Source: a virus. Taken from it: DNA of 36,901 nt. The stretch covers positions 1-36,901 of the IMG/VR virus record IMGVR_UViG_3300005537_000043. One strand, written 5' to 3'. The position numbers and the translations under genes were made by a program. Below are positions 20,079-28,174 of this stretch, in pieces (the first letter of the stretch is position 1; every line of letters starts with the position of its first letter). A model generated the notes under the pieces. The model had not been told where the DNA came from and made no database searches. It saw only the letters and a program-made list of their open reading frames with translations.

Positions 20079-21740
20079 ATGGGAGTCCTTACTAACGCGC
20101 TTTCGCGCGCCTCAAAGATCCCCGGCATTGCCGTTGGGAGTGAAAACTCTTGGCTTCGCGGGCTGTTCAATTTCAGCGAATCGGCTACCGGCATCAAAGT
20201 TGATGAGTTCAATGCTCTTAACACAACGGCCGTTTACGCTTGTGTTCGTATTCTCGCGGAGTCGATAGCTTCCCTTCCCCTCGTTACTTACGAGCGGACG
20301 CAGCCAACAGGCAAGAAGCGCGCATTCGATCACTACCTCTATCACACGCTCCACGACCAGCCGAACGATGAAATGTCGAGTTTCGAGTTACTTGAAACGA
20401 TGATGGGTCACGTTCTCTTGTGGGGTAACGCCTACGCGGAACTCGTGCGCGATGGTGCCGGGCGTGTTCGTCAAATCTGGCCTTTGCGCCCTGATCGCAT
20501 GGTGATTTGGCGCGATGCCGAGACTCAGGAACTCGTCTATATCTACACCGTCAAAAGCAGCTTTGACCTGACACGGCAACCGGAAAAGGTCTATATGGCT
20601 CCGTCGGAAGTTCTTCATATTCGCGGCCTCGGGTATGACGGCGTTCGAGGCTATGGTCCGATTAGCCTTAATCGTGAGGCGGTCGGTTTAGCGCTCGCTA
20701 CCCAGGAATATGGCGCGCGGCTCTTTGCGAACGGCGCGCGACCAAGCGGAATCCTAACCGCCAATCGTCCGCTGAATGCGGACGCGAAAAAGAATCTCCG
20801 TGAAGACTGGCAACAGATTTACGGCGGACTTACGAACTCACACCGCGTGGCAGTTCTTGAGGAAGGCGTCACCTGGCAGGCGATCGGTATTCCGCCTGAG
20901 GATGCGCAGTTTCTCGCCACTCGTACATATCAGCTAAATGAAATCGCTCGAATGTTCCGTGTGCCGCCTCATCTTCTTCAAGAGTTGACGCGATCAACGA
21001 ACAACAACATTGAGCATCAGGGCATGGACTACGTGACGCACACGGTCCGCCCTTGGACGATCCGATATGAGCAAGCCTTTTACCGGTCGCTGTTCTTGCC
21101 GGGCGAGCGGGATCGGTTCTTCGCTGAGTTCTTACTCGATGGCCTGTTGCGTGGTGATCAGTTGTCACGGTTTCAGGCATACGCAATTGGCCGTCAATGG
21201 GGTTGGCTGAGCGCGGATGAGATTCGAGATAAAGAGAACATGAACCCGATTCCTGAGGATGGCGAGAGCGATTATCTCGTTCCGCTAAATATGATCCCCG
21301 AGGATCAAGTCGGTATAGAGGCGGTCGAACCCGCCACGCCTGACCCTCAAGACCAAGGCGGAAACGACACAGGCGGCGACGGCGCGCGGTCGATTCTGGC
21401 TCTGTTTGCGAGCGATGTTATCTCGCGTCTTACTAAGCGTGAGCGTCAAGACATTAGCCGGGCAGCAGAGAAGTTTCTATCGAGGGGTCAACTCGATAAG
21501 TTCCAAGCGTGGCTCATAACGTTCGCGAAGGATCATCGAGATTTCATTTCTCAACATGCCTTGACCTTGCATAAGGCCGCTGGCGGTTCCGAAATCGAAG
21601 CTCGCGATTATGCGGAGCGGCGCGTTGGTGCCTTAGTTTCTAGTCTTGCTGAATTGACGACCGAAGCGGCAGTTAATGAATATCTCGACGCGTGGGAGTC
21701 TCGACAAGCTGACTTCGCGCAACTCAAGGAGTCGGCCTAA
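20079..21740 (+). CDS. Portal protein, HK97 type, with long C-terminal extension
   Basis: 553 residues. Family features: NTTAVYACVRILAESIASLP, GNAYAELVRD, VLHIRGLGYDGVRGYGPISL, ARLFANGARPSGILT, MFRVPPHLLQELTRSTNNNIEHQG and GWLSADEIRDKENMNPI. Dodecameric portals form the DNA entry ring. The core ends at about residue 420; the remaining 130 or so residues (acidic linker, then LTKRERQDISRAAEKFLSRG and a helical domain) exceed the usual length and are probably surface exposed. The stop overlaps the protease ATG. Confidence 0.93.
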   Translation: MGVLTNALSRASKIPGIAVGSENSWLRGLFNFSESATGIKVDEFNALNTTAVYACVRILAESIASLPLVTYERTQPTGKKRAFDHYLYHTLHDQPNDEMSSFELLETMMGHVLLWGNAYAELVRDGAGRVRQIWPLRPDRMVIWRDAETQELVYIYTVKSSFDLTRQPEKVYMAPSEVLHIRGLGYDGVRGYGPISLNREAVGLALATQEYGARLFANGARPSGILTANRPLNADAKKNLREDWQQIYGGLTNSHRVAVLEEGVTWQAIGIPPEDAQFLATRTYQLNEIARMFRVPPHLLQELTRSTNNNIEHQGMDYVTHTVRPWTIRYEQAFYRSLFLPGERDRFFAEFLLDGLLRGDQLSRFQAYAIGRQWGWLSADEIRDKENMNPIPEDGESDYLVPLNMIPEDQVGIEAVEPATPDPQDQGGNDTGGDGARSILALFASDVISRLTKRERQDISRAAEKFLSRGQLDKFQAWLITFAKDHRDFISQHALTLHKAAGGSEIEARDYAERRVGALVSSLAELTTEAAVNEYLDAWESRQADFAQLKESA

Positions 21741-22591
21741 TGTCAGACAGCAGCCACACGCATAGCCTCGTTTCAAATTTTCACACTCATTCAATCGGTA
21801 GTAGCGGCCATACCCGCAAGCTAGATTCGCCCATCCCTTTGTTTCGTAGTCAGGGGCGCGGCAGCAAGGAGCGTCGATCGCTTCTGGAGCCGATCACGCT
21901 TGAAGCTCGCGCAGATGGTGGGCCTGACACAATTAAGGGTCATTCGGCGGTCTTCAACTCCATGAGTGAAGACCTCGGATTCTTCAAGGAGATTATCCGA
22001 CCTGGCGCATTCGCGAATTCGTTTGCGCGGTCGGACACCTTCGCGCTTAAGAATCATGACGAGAATCTGATTCTCGGGCGTACGGCCAATAAGACGCTCC
22101 TTCTCCATGAAGATCAGCGCGGCCTTTTCATGGAAGCGATGCCGCCCGATACACAGGCGGCACGCGATGCAGTCATCGAAATTCGATCCGGCCTTCTCAC
22201 CGGCCAGTCATTCACCTTCACAGTTATGAATGACTCATGGCGGACGGAGGGCGGTATCGAGGTTCGAGAGATCATCGAAATTGACCAGCTTTACGATGTT
22301 GGCCCGGTTGCGTATCCCGCATACCGCGCCACTGACATCAACGCCCGCGCATTAATGGCGGATACAGGCGTTGATTTTGAGGGCTTGAGCGCGGCCTTTG
22401 TGAAGCGTTTTCGCGGCTTGGACTTGACCGCAGCCGACCGCGACATTATCCGCCGAGCCCTTGCGGTCTTTGCCGAGGTTGATCCGATCTCCCAGGCGGG
22501 TGAAAAGGTCACGAAGATGGAGACTCCAGTCGCTCAGGCGAGCGGCTTAGAGCTACGCCAGCAATACCTATGGCTACTCGCTAACAGCTAG
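21740..22591 (+). CDS. Prohead maturation protease, HK97 family S78
   Basis: 283 residues. The protease domain (about 48-205) has IKGHSAVFNSMSEDLGFFKE, IIRPGAFANSF, FALKNHDENLILGRT with the probable catalytic His106, and SGLLTGQSFTFTV with Ser157, then VGPVAYPAY. It cleaves scaffold and capsid during head maturation. Odd feature: residues 1-27 are Ser/His-rich with three H-T-H/H-T units (SHTHS, HTHS, GHT), not usual for this family. The C-terminal part may act as scaffold, since no separate scaffold gene is seen. Confidence 0.9.
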   Translation: MSDSSHTHSLVSNFHTHSIGSSGHTRKLDSPIPLFRSQGRGSKERRSLLEPITLEARADGGPDTIKGHSAVFNSMSEDLGFFKEIIRPGAFANSFARSDTFALKNHDENLILGRTANKTLLLHEDQRGLFMEAMPPDTQAARDAVIEIRSGLLTGQSFTFTVMNDSWRTEGGIEVREIIEIDQLYDVGPVAYPAYRATDINARALMADTGVDFEGLSAAFVKRFRGLDLTAADRDIIRRALAVFAEVDPISQAGEKVTKMETPVAQASGLELRQQYLWLLANS

Positions 22592-22700
22592 AGCGATCTA
22601 GCCCCGTCTTTGCCGTTTCGACGTGCGCTTTCGCGTGCCCTCATGCATTGCAAGGCGCGATATCGACCGGCCCATATCACCCAAAAGGAGTGAATCAAAC

Positions 22701-23936
22701 GTGAAGATCGTTGAACTTCAGGAAAAGCGCGCACGGCTCGTTACCGAAGCTCGCGCAATTCTGGATCGTAACCCCGACTCAATGCCGGAAGGCGATGACC
22801 GGGGACAGTACGACAAGATCACCGAGGAAATCACCGGCCTCGGAGATCGCATTCAGGCCGAGGAGCGGCAGCTTGAGACTGAGACTCGACTTAACAAGGT
22901 CGAGAGCCCGAAGGCCGCTAAGCGCGACAACGCCGCTGTTGAGACTGACGCTGACAAGGCGAAGGTTGAGAAGCGCGCCGCGTTCAAGCGGTACATTACC
23001 GTTGGCGAAAGCCGCCTGATGGAGCACGAGCGCCGCGCCCTTCAGATGGACGCCGATACCGCCGGTGGTTTTCTCGTTGCGCCACAGGAGTTCGTTAACT
23101 CACTGATCGCATTTGTGAAAGACAACGTTTGGATGCGCAAGCTTGCAAACGTTACGACCGTGACGCAGGCTGAATCCCTCGGTATCCCGTCCTTGGACGC
23201 GGATCCGGCGGACGCCGACTGGACGGCTGAAATCGCAACCGGCCAGGAAGACACGACTATGAAGTTCGGCAAGCGCGAGCTTCGGCCGCATCCCGTCGCA
23301 AAACTCATCAAGGTTAGTCAGAAGTTGCTTCGGGCTTCCGCGATGGACCCGGAGGGAATCGTCATCGACCGCTTGGGCTACAAATTTGCCGTTACTGCTG
23401 AGAAGGCTTATCTCCTCGGCACCGGCAACCAGCAGCCACTCGGCGTGTTTACGGCGACCGCTGACGGTATCAGCACGAACCGCGATGTCAACACCGGTAA
23501 CACCGCCACCGCGATTGGTGCGGACAACCTGTTTGAAGTCAAGTTCAAGACCAAGCAGCAATATTGGGAGCGCGGCGCGTGGATTTTCCACCGTGACGCC
23601 CTCAAGAACCTGATGAAATTGAAGGACACGAACGGTCAGTATCTTTGGGTTACTGCCGGACTCGGTCAGAGAGGTCTGGGCGCCGGGATGCAGGACGTTC
23701 TAGTGAACAGCCCTGTCTATCTCTCGGAATACGCACCAAACACCTTCACAACCGGTAAGTATGTCGGAATCTTCGGTGACTTCTCGCGCTACTGGATCGC
23801 GGACTCTCTGTCCCTTCAGTTCCAGCGCCTCGTTGAGTTGTACGCCGCAACCGCTCAGGTTGGTTTCATCGGTCGTTTGGAAACTGACGGTATGCCCGTG
23901 CTCGAAGAAGCCTTCGCGCGGGTCACCCTGGCCTAA
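22701..23936 (+). CDS. Major capsid protein, HK97 fold
   Basis: 411 residues from GTG 22701, about 10 nt after AAAGGAG. The first 100 residues are a charged helical delta/scaffold domain (ELQEKRARLVTEARAILDRN), probably removed by the upstream protease. The mature part starts near TAGGFLVAPQEFVNSLI and contains the family patterns VSQKLLRASAMDPEGIV, AEKAYLLGTGNQQPLGVF, AWIFHRDALKNLMKLKD and VGIFGDFSRYWIAD. Forms the icosahedral shell. A weak in-frame ATG at 22623 would add residues without a ribosome-binding site. Confidence 0.94.
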   Translation: MKIVELQEKRARLVTEARAILDRNPDSMPEGDDRGQYDKITEEITGLGDRIQAEERQLETETRLNKVESPKAAKRDNAAVETDADKAKVEKRAAFKRYITVGESRLMEHERRALQMDADTAGGFLVAPQEFVNSLIAFVKDNVWMRKLANVTTVTQAESLGIPSLDADPADADWTAEIATGQEDTTMKFGKRELRPHPVAKLIKVSQKLLRASAMDPEGIVIDRLGYKFAVTAEKAYLLGTGNQQPLGVFTATADGISTNRDVNTGNTATAIGADNLFEVKFKTKQQYWERGAWIFHRDALKNLMKLKDTNGQYLWVTAGLGQRGLGAGMQDVLVNSPVYLSEYAPNTFTTGKYVGIFGDFSRYWIADSLSLQFQRLVELYAATAQVGFIGRLETDGMPVLEEAFARVTLA

Positions 23937-23961
23937 GCGGTCAAAGGAGAAAAGAACATAA

Positions 23962-24387
23962 ATGGCACAGCGAATTAACTTCGAGGTTGCGAACCGTCCC
24001 GTCAACGCGACGGCGGCCGGTGTGACTGCAATCAACGGCAACAGCTATGACATGCAGGACTTTGAGGGAATCGTATTCATCTGCGCGATGGGTACTCTTA
24101 CTGCCACGCAGGTTACGAACCTCAAGGCTCAGCAGTCAACCGACAATGCGACATGGGCCGACATCACCAATGCGGCTACGGCAAACGCAGCGGACGCAGA
24201 CAGCAACAAGCTTCTCGTTCTTGACGTTTACCGGCCGCAGCAGAGATACGTTCGGCCCGTCGTGAACCGGGCGACCGCGAACGCCGTAATTGATGGCGTT
24301 ATCGCGATCCGTTACGGAGAAAAGAAACTCCCGACCACGCAGCCGACGGCTGACGTTAGCCAGTCGAAGGTTACGCTCGGCGTTTAA
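23962..24387 (+). CDS. Putative head accessory/decoration protein
   Basis: 141 residues, Ala/Asn/Thr-rich and beta-prone: FEVANRPVNATAAGVTAING, FEGIVFICAMGTLTATQVTN and RYVRPVVNRATANAVIDGVI. Position immediately after the capsid gene and lack of enzyme motifs suggest a capsid decoration or head-associated protein made in quantity (AAAGGAG upstream; terminator after). Family not recognised; similar proteins of unknown role sit here in other siphophages. Confidence 0.62.
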   Translation: MAQRINFEVANRPVNATAAGVTAINGNSYDMQDFEGIVFICAMGTLTATQVTNLKAQQSTDNATWADITNAATANAADADSNKLLVLDVYRPQQRYVRPVVNRATANAVIDGVIAIRYGEKKLPTTQPTADVSQSKVTLGV

Positions 24388-24401
24388 ACGGTTCGACTAT
24401 T

Positions 24402-24432
24402 AAGGAGGGGGTCGGCTTCGCGCCGACTCCTT
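24402..24432 (+). terminator. Rho-independent terminator after head genes
   Basis: GTCGGC-TTCGC-GCCGAC (24411-24427) extended by AAGGA/TCCTT with a G4 bulge, followed by the pyrimidine-rich CCTCTCTTTCT. It would partly separate capsid from connector expression. Confidence 0.6.
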
Positions 24433-24457
24433 CCTCTCTTTCTAGGAGGCCCCTGAT

Positions 24458-25150
24458 ATGGCTGGAGTCGTTGACTACTGCAAGGTAACGGACATTGCCG
24501 CGCAGCTTCCGAACGCGACTGTTTCGGAGGAGCAAGCAGTTTGGACACAGTTTATTCATGCGGCCTCACGCGGAATTGACACTATTTGCGACCGATCATT
24601 CGGGCCGGACGGCACCGCAACGAAGTACTTCGACATTCCGCGTTCAGACATGACGCGATTCATCCTGCCTGTTTGGGCAGGAGACTTTTACAACCCTACC
24701 GCGATCAAGGTTGCATTAGTCGAGAACGCGGATCCAGCGGGCACAAATTGGCGAACGCTGACCGGCGACGGGATTACACCACCGAGTAACTACTATCTCG
24801 GACCAGAGAATCCCGATTACATCGGAACCAATGACTCGCCAAGCGCTACGCGGCCGTTTTATTGGATTGACCTTCCGTCTACCCCGAATCCCAACGATTC
24901 AACGAACTACGCAATGACGTTCACAAAGGGTATGCGCACCTTGTCAATTACGGCCTCGTGGGGTTTCTCTGTGATTCCCGATCAGATCAAGCAGATTTGC
25001 ATAAACATCGTCGTTCGTATGTGGAATGCAAAAGGAGTCGGCTTTTCCGGCACTACGGGAGCGCCCGAGATTGGCGTCGTCGCGATACCTCGATACCTCG
25101 ATATCAACGAGAAGGCAGTCCTCAACGGCTGGCGCCGCGAGTCGGCGTAA
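24458..25150 (+). CDS. Head-tail connector/adaptor protein
   Basis: 230 residues; TAGGAGG precedes the ATG. The N-terminus (VDYCKVTDIAAQLPNATVSE, then FIHAASRGIDTICDRSF) and C-terminus (GFSVIPDQIKQICINIVVRM) match the layout of gp6-like (DUF3199-type) adaptors: helices at both ends with a strand-rich middle containing ALVENADPAG. It would ring the portal after packaging. Position directly after the head block supports this; primary similarity is moderate. Confidence 0.7.
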   Translation: MAGVVDYCKVTDIAAQLPNATVSEEQAVWTQFIHAASRGIDTICDRSFGPDGTATKYFDIPRSDMTRFILPVWAGDFYNPTAIKVALVENADPAGTNWRTLTGDGITPPSNYYLGPENPDYIGTNDSPSATRPFYWIDLPSTPNPNDSTNYAMTFTKGMRTLSITASWGFSVIPDQIKQICINIVVRMWNAKGVGFSGTTGAPEIGVVAIPRYLDINEKAVLNGWRRESA

Positions 25151-25153
25151 TTC

Positions 25154-25633
25154 GTGGACATCAAATACCAAATTAGGGGTCTTAAGAAGCTCCAGCTTGC
25201 GGCGCGCGAGGCGCCTGGCCTGCTGGCGGTCATGAATAAAGAAGCGTTGGAGTCGGCTACCGAAATGGTAAAGGCCGGATTCATCCAGCGTACGCCGACG
25301 GGTCCGGGCCATTTCGGTTTTCACCTTGTGAATCGGATCTTCACGCGGGTTCGATTCGGCCCGCGTCGGAGCGTTGGTATCGTCGCCACAAACGATCCAG
25401 TAGGCCGTTGGCGTGAGTTCGGTACGAAAGCGCACGATATTGCGCCACGTCAAGCGAAAGAGCTAGCGCTAGGCGGTAGTGATGCGGCCGGTTTTGCCGC
25501 CATCGTTCATCACCCCGGCAGCAAGGCATTTCACACAATGAGAAATGCGCTTCGAGCCGCTAAACCGGCAATCCAAAACTCATTTCAGATGTCCGCGCAG
25601 GCGGTCGTAAAGCGGATGGCGGGAAAGGAATAG
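25154..25633 (+). CDS. HK97 gp10-like head-tail joining protein
   Basis: 159 residues from GTG 25154. IKYQIRGLKKLQLAAREAPG, then VMNKEALESATEMVKAGFIQ, and WREFGTKAHDIAPRQAKELA with an HHPGSKAFHTM segment are typical of gp10/HK97-type tail-completion proteins (the WREFGT..H.I.P pattern). Acts at the head-tail interface. Confidence 0.8.
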   Translation: MDIKYQIRGLKKLQLAAREAPGLLAVMNKEALESATEMVKAGFIQRTPTGPGHFGFHLVNRIFTRVRFGPRRSVGIVATNDPVGRWREFGTKAHDIAPRQAKELALGGSDAAGFAAIVHHPGSKAFHTMRNALRAAKPAIQNSFQMSAQAVVKRMAGKE

Positions 25634-26974
25634 ATGGCACTCAAGACGGTCACATTCAAGGTTACGGCGCCGGATGGCTCCGCTATATCTGGAGCCGAGG
25701 TTCGGGCTGACCTTTCGCAAGCTTGCGTAATCGCAGGCACTCAAGAAATTGTGCCGTCTTCAGTGAAGACCACGACAGCGGTTGATGGAACCGCGAGCCT
25801 CGTTCTTCAAGCGAACAACGACATGACCCCAACCGGAACCTCTTATATGGTCACGGAGTCAGGGTCAACCGGAACCTATCGCTATACGGTCGTTGTTCCG
25901 ATAACCGGTAAGGCGATCACGAATGCGATTAACAACGGATCGGGCCTTATCCGCATCACCGCAACCGCTCACGGTTTCGTAACCGGCAATAAGGTAGATG
26001 TAGGAAATGTTACCGGCACGACCGAGGCGAATAAGACCGGTTGGACGGTTACGGTTATCGACGCGAACACGTTTGATCTTCAGGCATCCGTGTTTGCGAA
26101 TGCTTATGTGTCCGGCGGGGTGGCGAGCTTGCCATTCGCCGCTTCAAGCATTCAATCGAACGCGCCGACCGCTTCTCCTACCCCCGCGCGCGTTTCAACG
26201 CTGACCGTTGACGGTGCGGCAACCTTTACGGCCGGACCGGTTGTCATCGGGGCGGATCCTGGCGGCGCGCAGCTTCTCCGCGTTGGCGGAACAGGGCATT
26301 TCTCGGGACTCCTGACGCTTGACGCAGGATTGACGGTTAGCGCGGGGCCTGTCAGTCTACCTGCCTCAACTTTTAGCGGCACCATTACCATCAGCGCAGG
26401 TGGCCTCGCCGTCAATGCAGGTGGCATCCAAGCCATCCACGGCGCACAGGCCACGACACCTGGAGGCGGTGGTAATCCTCCAGCGCTCTACGGTCTCAAG
26501 ATCACCGGTACAGGGGCGCTGCCCAACGCGTATCTGTACGCCGTGACGGATGCGAACGGTGGCTTGGCGATTCAGGCGGATCGCACGTACTTCGTCGGGT
26601 ATTCGGTCAACTACTCGAAACTTACAACGATTGAAGGCTTCCCGGTCATTCAGGCTGGAGGCACGGCGCAGGGATTCAATGGAGTCACCGACTTCCTTGT
26701 CCAAACCAACGGCAGCAACATCACTCTCTTTCACGGCAGTAACGCATCAGACACCAATATTGCAGCCTATACCGGCTTCAAAACCAACTTGCTTGGTAGC
26801 GGCGTCGGCGGAACGGCCAAAATCTCCGTTGACTCCACCGGGCTCAGTTTCTATGCGGGAGCTACGGTTGCTAAGCAAACCGTCAACGGCTCTCGCGCCG
26901 GTAATGCAGCGCTCGCGTCCCTGTTGACGGCACTTGCCGCAACCGGACTACTCACAGACAGCAGTACGGCGTAA
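25634..26974 (+). CDS. Fiber/appendage-like virion protein
   Basis: 446 residues. The N-terminus (TVTFKVTAPDGSAISGAEVR) is an Ig- or carboxypeptidase-regulatory-like domain with an insertion (IRITATAHGFVTGNKVDVGN). The middle is repetitive, Gly/Ala/Thr-rich and beta-helix-like (GLLTLDAGLTVSAGPVSL, then TISAGGLAVNAGGIQAIHG). The C-terminus KQTVNGSRAGNAALASLLTA, then LAATGLLTDSSTA is a tail motif I recall from many phage fibers and head fibers. Lying among connector genes, it may be a head or neck fiber binding cell-surface polymers. A likely extension in another frame follows at 26971-27060. Confidence 0.65.
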   Translation: MALKTVTFKVTAPDGSAISGAEVRADLSQACVIAGTQEIVPSSVKTTTAVDGTASLVLQANNDMTPTGTSYMVTESGSTGTYRYTVVVPITGKAITNAINNGSGLIRITATAHGFVTGNKVDVGNVTGTTEANKTGWTVTVIDANTFDLQASVFANAYVSGGVASLPFAASSIQSNAPTASPTPARVSTLTVDGAATFTAGPVVIGADPGGAQLLRVGGTGHFSGLLTLDAGLTVSAGPVSLPASTFSGTITISAGGLAVNAGGIQAIHGAQATTPGGGGNPPALYGLKITGTGALPNAYLYAVTDANGGLAIQADRTYFVGYSVNYSKLTTIEGFPVIQAGGTAQGFNGVTDFLVQTNGSNITLFHGSNASDTNIAAYTGFKTNLLGSGVGGTAKISVDSTGLSFYAGATVAKQTVNGSRAGNAALASLLTALAATGLLTDSSTA

Positions 26975-27060
26975 ACAAAGTTCGTCAGGCCGGGGACAAA
27001 TATCTCGTTGTGGACGCAAGTGGAAATGTTCACGTTTCGGCATTAGGTCCGGCATCGTAG
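26971..27060 (+). pseudogene. Out-of-frame C-terminal extension of the fiber gene
   Basis: In the -1 frame from about 26971 to TAG 27058-27060 the sequence reads VNKVRQAGDKYLVVDASG, then NVHVSALGPAS, a typical phage fiber ending with no start codon of its own. A single -1 shift near the fiber stop would append 30 residues. No slippery heptamer is visible, so a mutation or sequence error is more likely than programmed frameshifting. Confidence 0.5.
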
Positions 27061-27098
27061 AACGATCTGTTCATCAGCAACGCAAGGGAGAAAAGGTT

Positions 27099-27422
27099 TT
27101 GTCAAAGAAAACCCGTTTTCATGTTGTCGCAGAAGGTCAGAAGGCGGATCGCGAACCTATACATCTAAATCCGGCCGGGACATTGTTCTCGGTCGTCGCT
27201 CAGATGTTGCAAGGGGCGATCAATCAAGCGACACAGGCGGACCTGACGCGAGCGTCGGTTTCTGCTTACTGCGAAGGTCGCGGCCTCACGGGAACTTGGC
27301 GACTGAAGGTTAAGGGGCTAAACATTTCCGAAATGCTGCTTGTGCCCGTTCCCGATGAAAATGAGGAGCCGAAGCCGACCGAGCCGAAAGAACCTATCGA
27401 GGCTGGCGCCAAAACCTCGTAA
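27099..27422 (+). CDS. Hypothetical tail-region protein
   Basis: 107 residues from TTG 27099 with AAGGGAG and AAAAGG upstream; the longer frame upstream is unnatural. SKKTRFHVVAEGQKADREPI, LFSVVAQMLQGAINQATQAD and a Pro/Glu/Lys-rich tail (EEPKPTEPKEPIEAG). Possibly a small neck or tail component; unknown. Confidence 0.57.
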   Translation: MSKKTRFHVVAEGQKADREPIHLNPAGTLFSVVAQMLQGAINQATQADLTRASVSAYCEGRGLTGTWRLKVKGLNISEMLLVPVPDENEEPKPTEPKEPIEAGAKTS

Positions 27423-27428
27423 GGCTGA

Positions 27429-27932
27429 ATGGCTGACTTTCAGACAGATATACTCGACAAGATCGCGCAGATTGTAGGGGGGACGGTAAGCGGCAACGAT
27501 GCTCACTTCTTTGACGATCACACCGCATCATCGCCGACCGGCGTAGCGGGCCTCAAGGGTTGTTACTCGGCCCCGCCGCGTTCGATTGGATCGACTACCC
27601 CGGTCGGAATCGTCATACCGGGACGTTTCACCGCTGACCTTGCAAGTCAGGGCGGGGAGGACAACGAGGATCACGTTCGCCTTTTGATTCTCGTGGCACC
27701 TTACGACCCCAAGGCGCAGATGCCGATTCTATCGAAATTCCGCGATACCATCCCGGCAGCCTTCCGCGCTCACATGCAAGCGACATTTAACGGTACGCCG
27801 TCGCCGGGGACGATTGACTTTTTCGTAACCGATGGCTCGGCCGCCGTGCATGAATGGGGCGGTATCCCGTTTTACGCATGGGAATTCACGGTCCGCGTAC
27901 GCCGAATGATGAGCGTCACCTACACGGCTTAA
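27429..27932 (+). CDS. Tail terminator/neck-like protein
   Basis: 167 residues. FQTDILDKIAQIVGGTVSGN, then VGIVIPGRFTADLASQGGED, VRLLILVAPYDPKAQMPILS and WEFTVRVRRMMSV give the alternating strand/helix layout of tail-terminator proteins. Position two genes before the major tail protein fits the capping of the tail tube at the head-proximal end. Assignment from context and layout, not clear sequence identity. Confidence 0.58.
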   Translation: MADFQTDILDKIAQIVGGTVSGNDAHFFDDHTASSPTGVAGLKGCYSAPPRSIGSTTPVGIVIPGRFTADLASQGGEDNEDHVRLLILVAPYDPKAQMPILSKFRDTIPAAFRAHMQATFNGTPSPGTIDFFVTDGSAAVHEWGGIPFYAWEFTVRVRRMMSVTYTA

Positions 27933-27991
27933 CGCTCTTTCGCGCGCCCGGATACATCACAAACCGCAATGACGGCATCAGGAAAGGAGAA

Positions 27992-28168
27992 ATGTCCAGT
28001 TACATCTATGACTTTGTTGGCGATACACCAAAAGTCATCCGCGAAAAGTTAGTCAATCCGGGCGACAAGGACATCGAATTTCCTGAGCCCGTCATTAACG
28101 GCGACTTCACGCCGACGCCTCAGTCCGCCGATTACATCGCGCCCGCAAAGGCGCACGAGGGGGAATAG
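27992..28168 (+). CDS. Small hypothetical tail-region protein
   Basis: 58 residues from ATG 27992 with AAAGGAG; upstream codons in frame shadow the previous gene. SSYIYDFVGDTPKVIREKLV and a Pro-rich acidic end. Often such small proteins precede the tail tube gene; function unknown. Confidence 0.57.
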   Translation: MSSYIYDFVGDTPKVIREKLVNPGDKDIEFPEPVINGDFTPTPQSADYIAPAKAHEGE

Positions 28169-28174
28169 TTCTAG

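Noticed and set aside
23100-23591. 163-codon minus-strand ORF within the capsid gene, and similar long ones at 24944-25453, 4378-4827 and 3980-4474
   Set aside because: Antisense shadows of well-supported plus-strand genes, caused by codon composition; no ribosome-binding sites or recognisable proteins.
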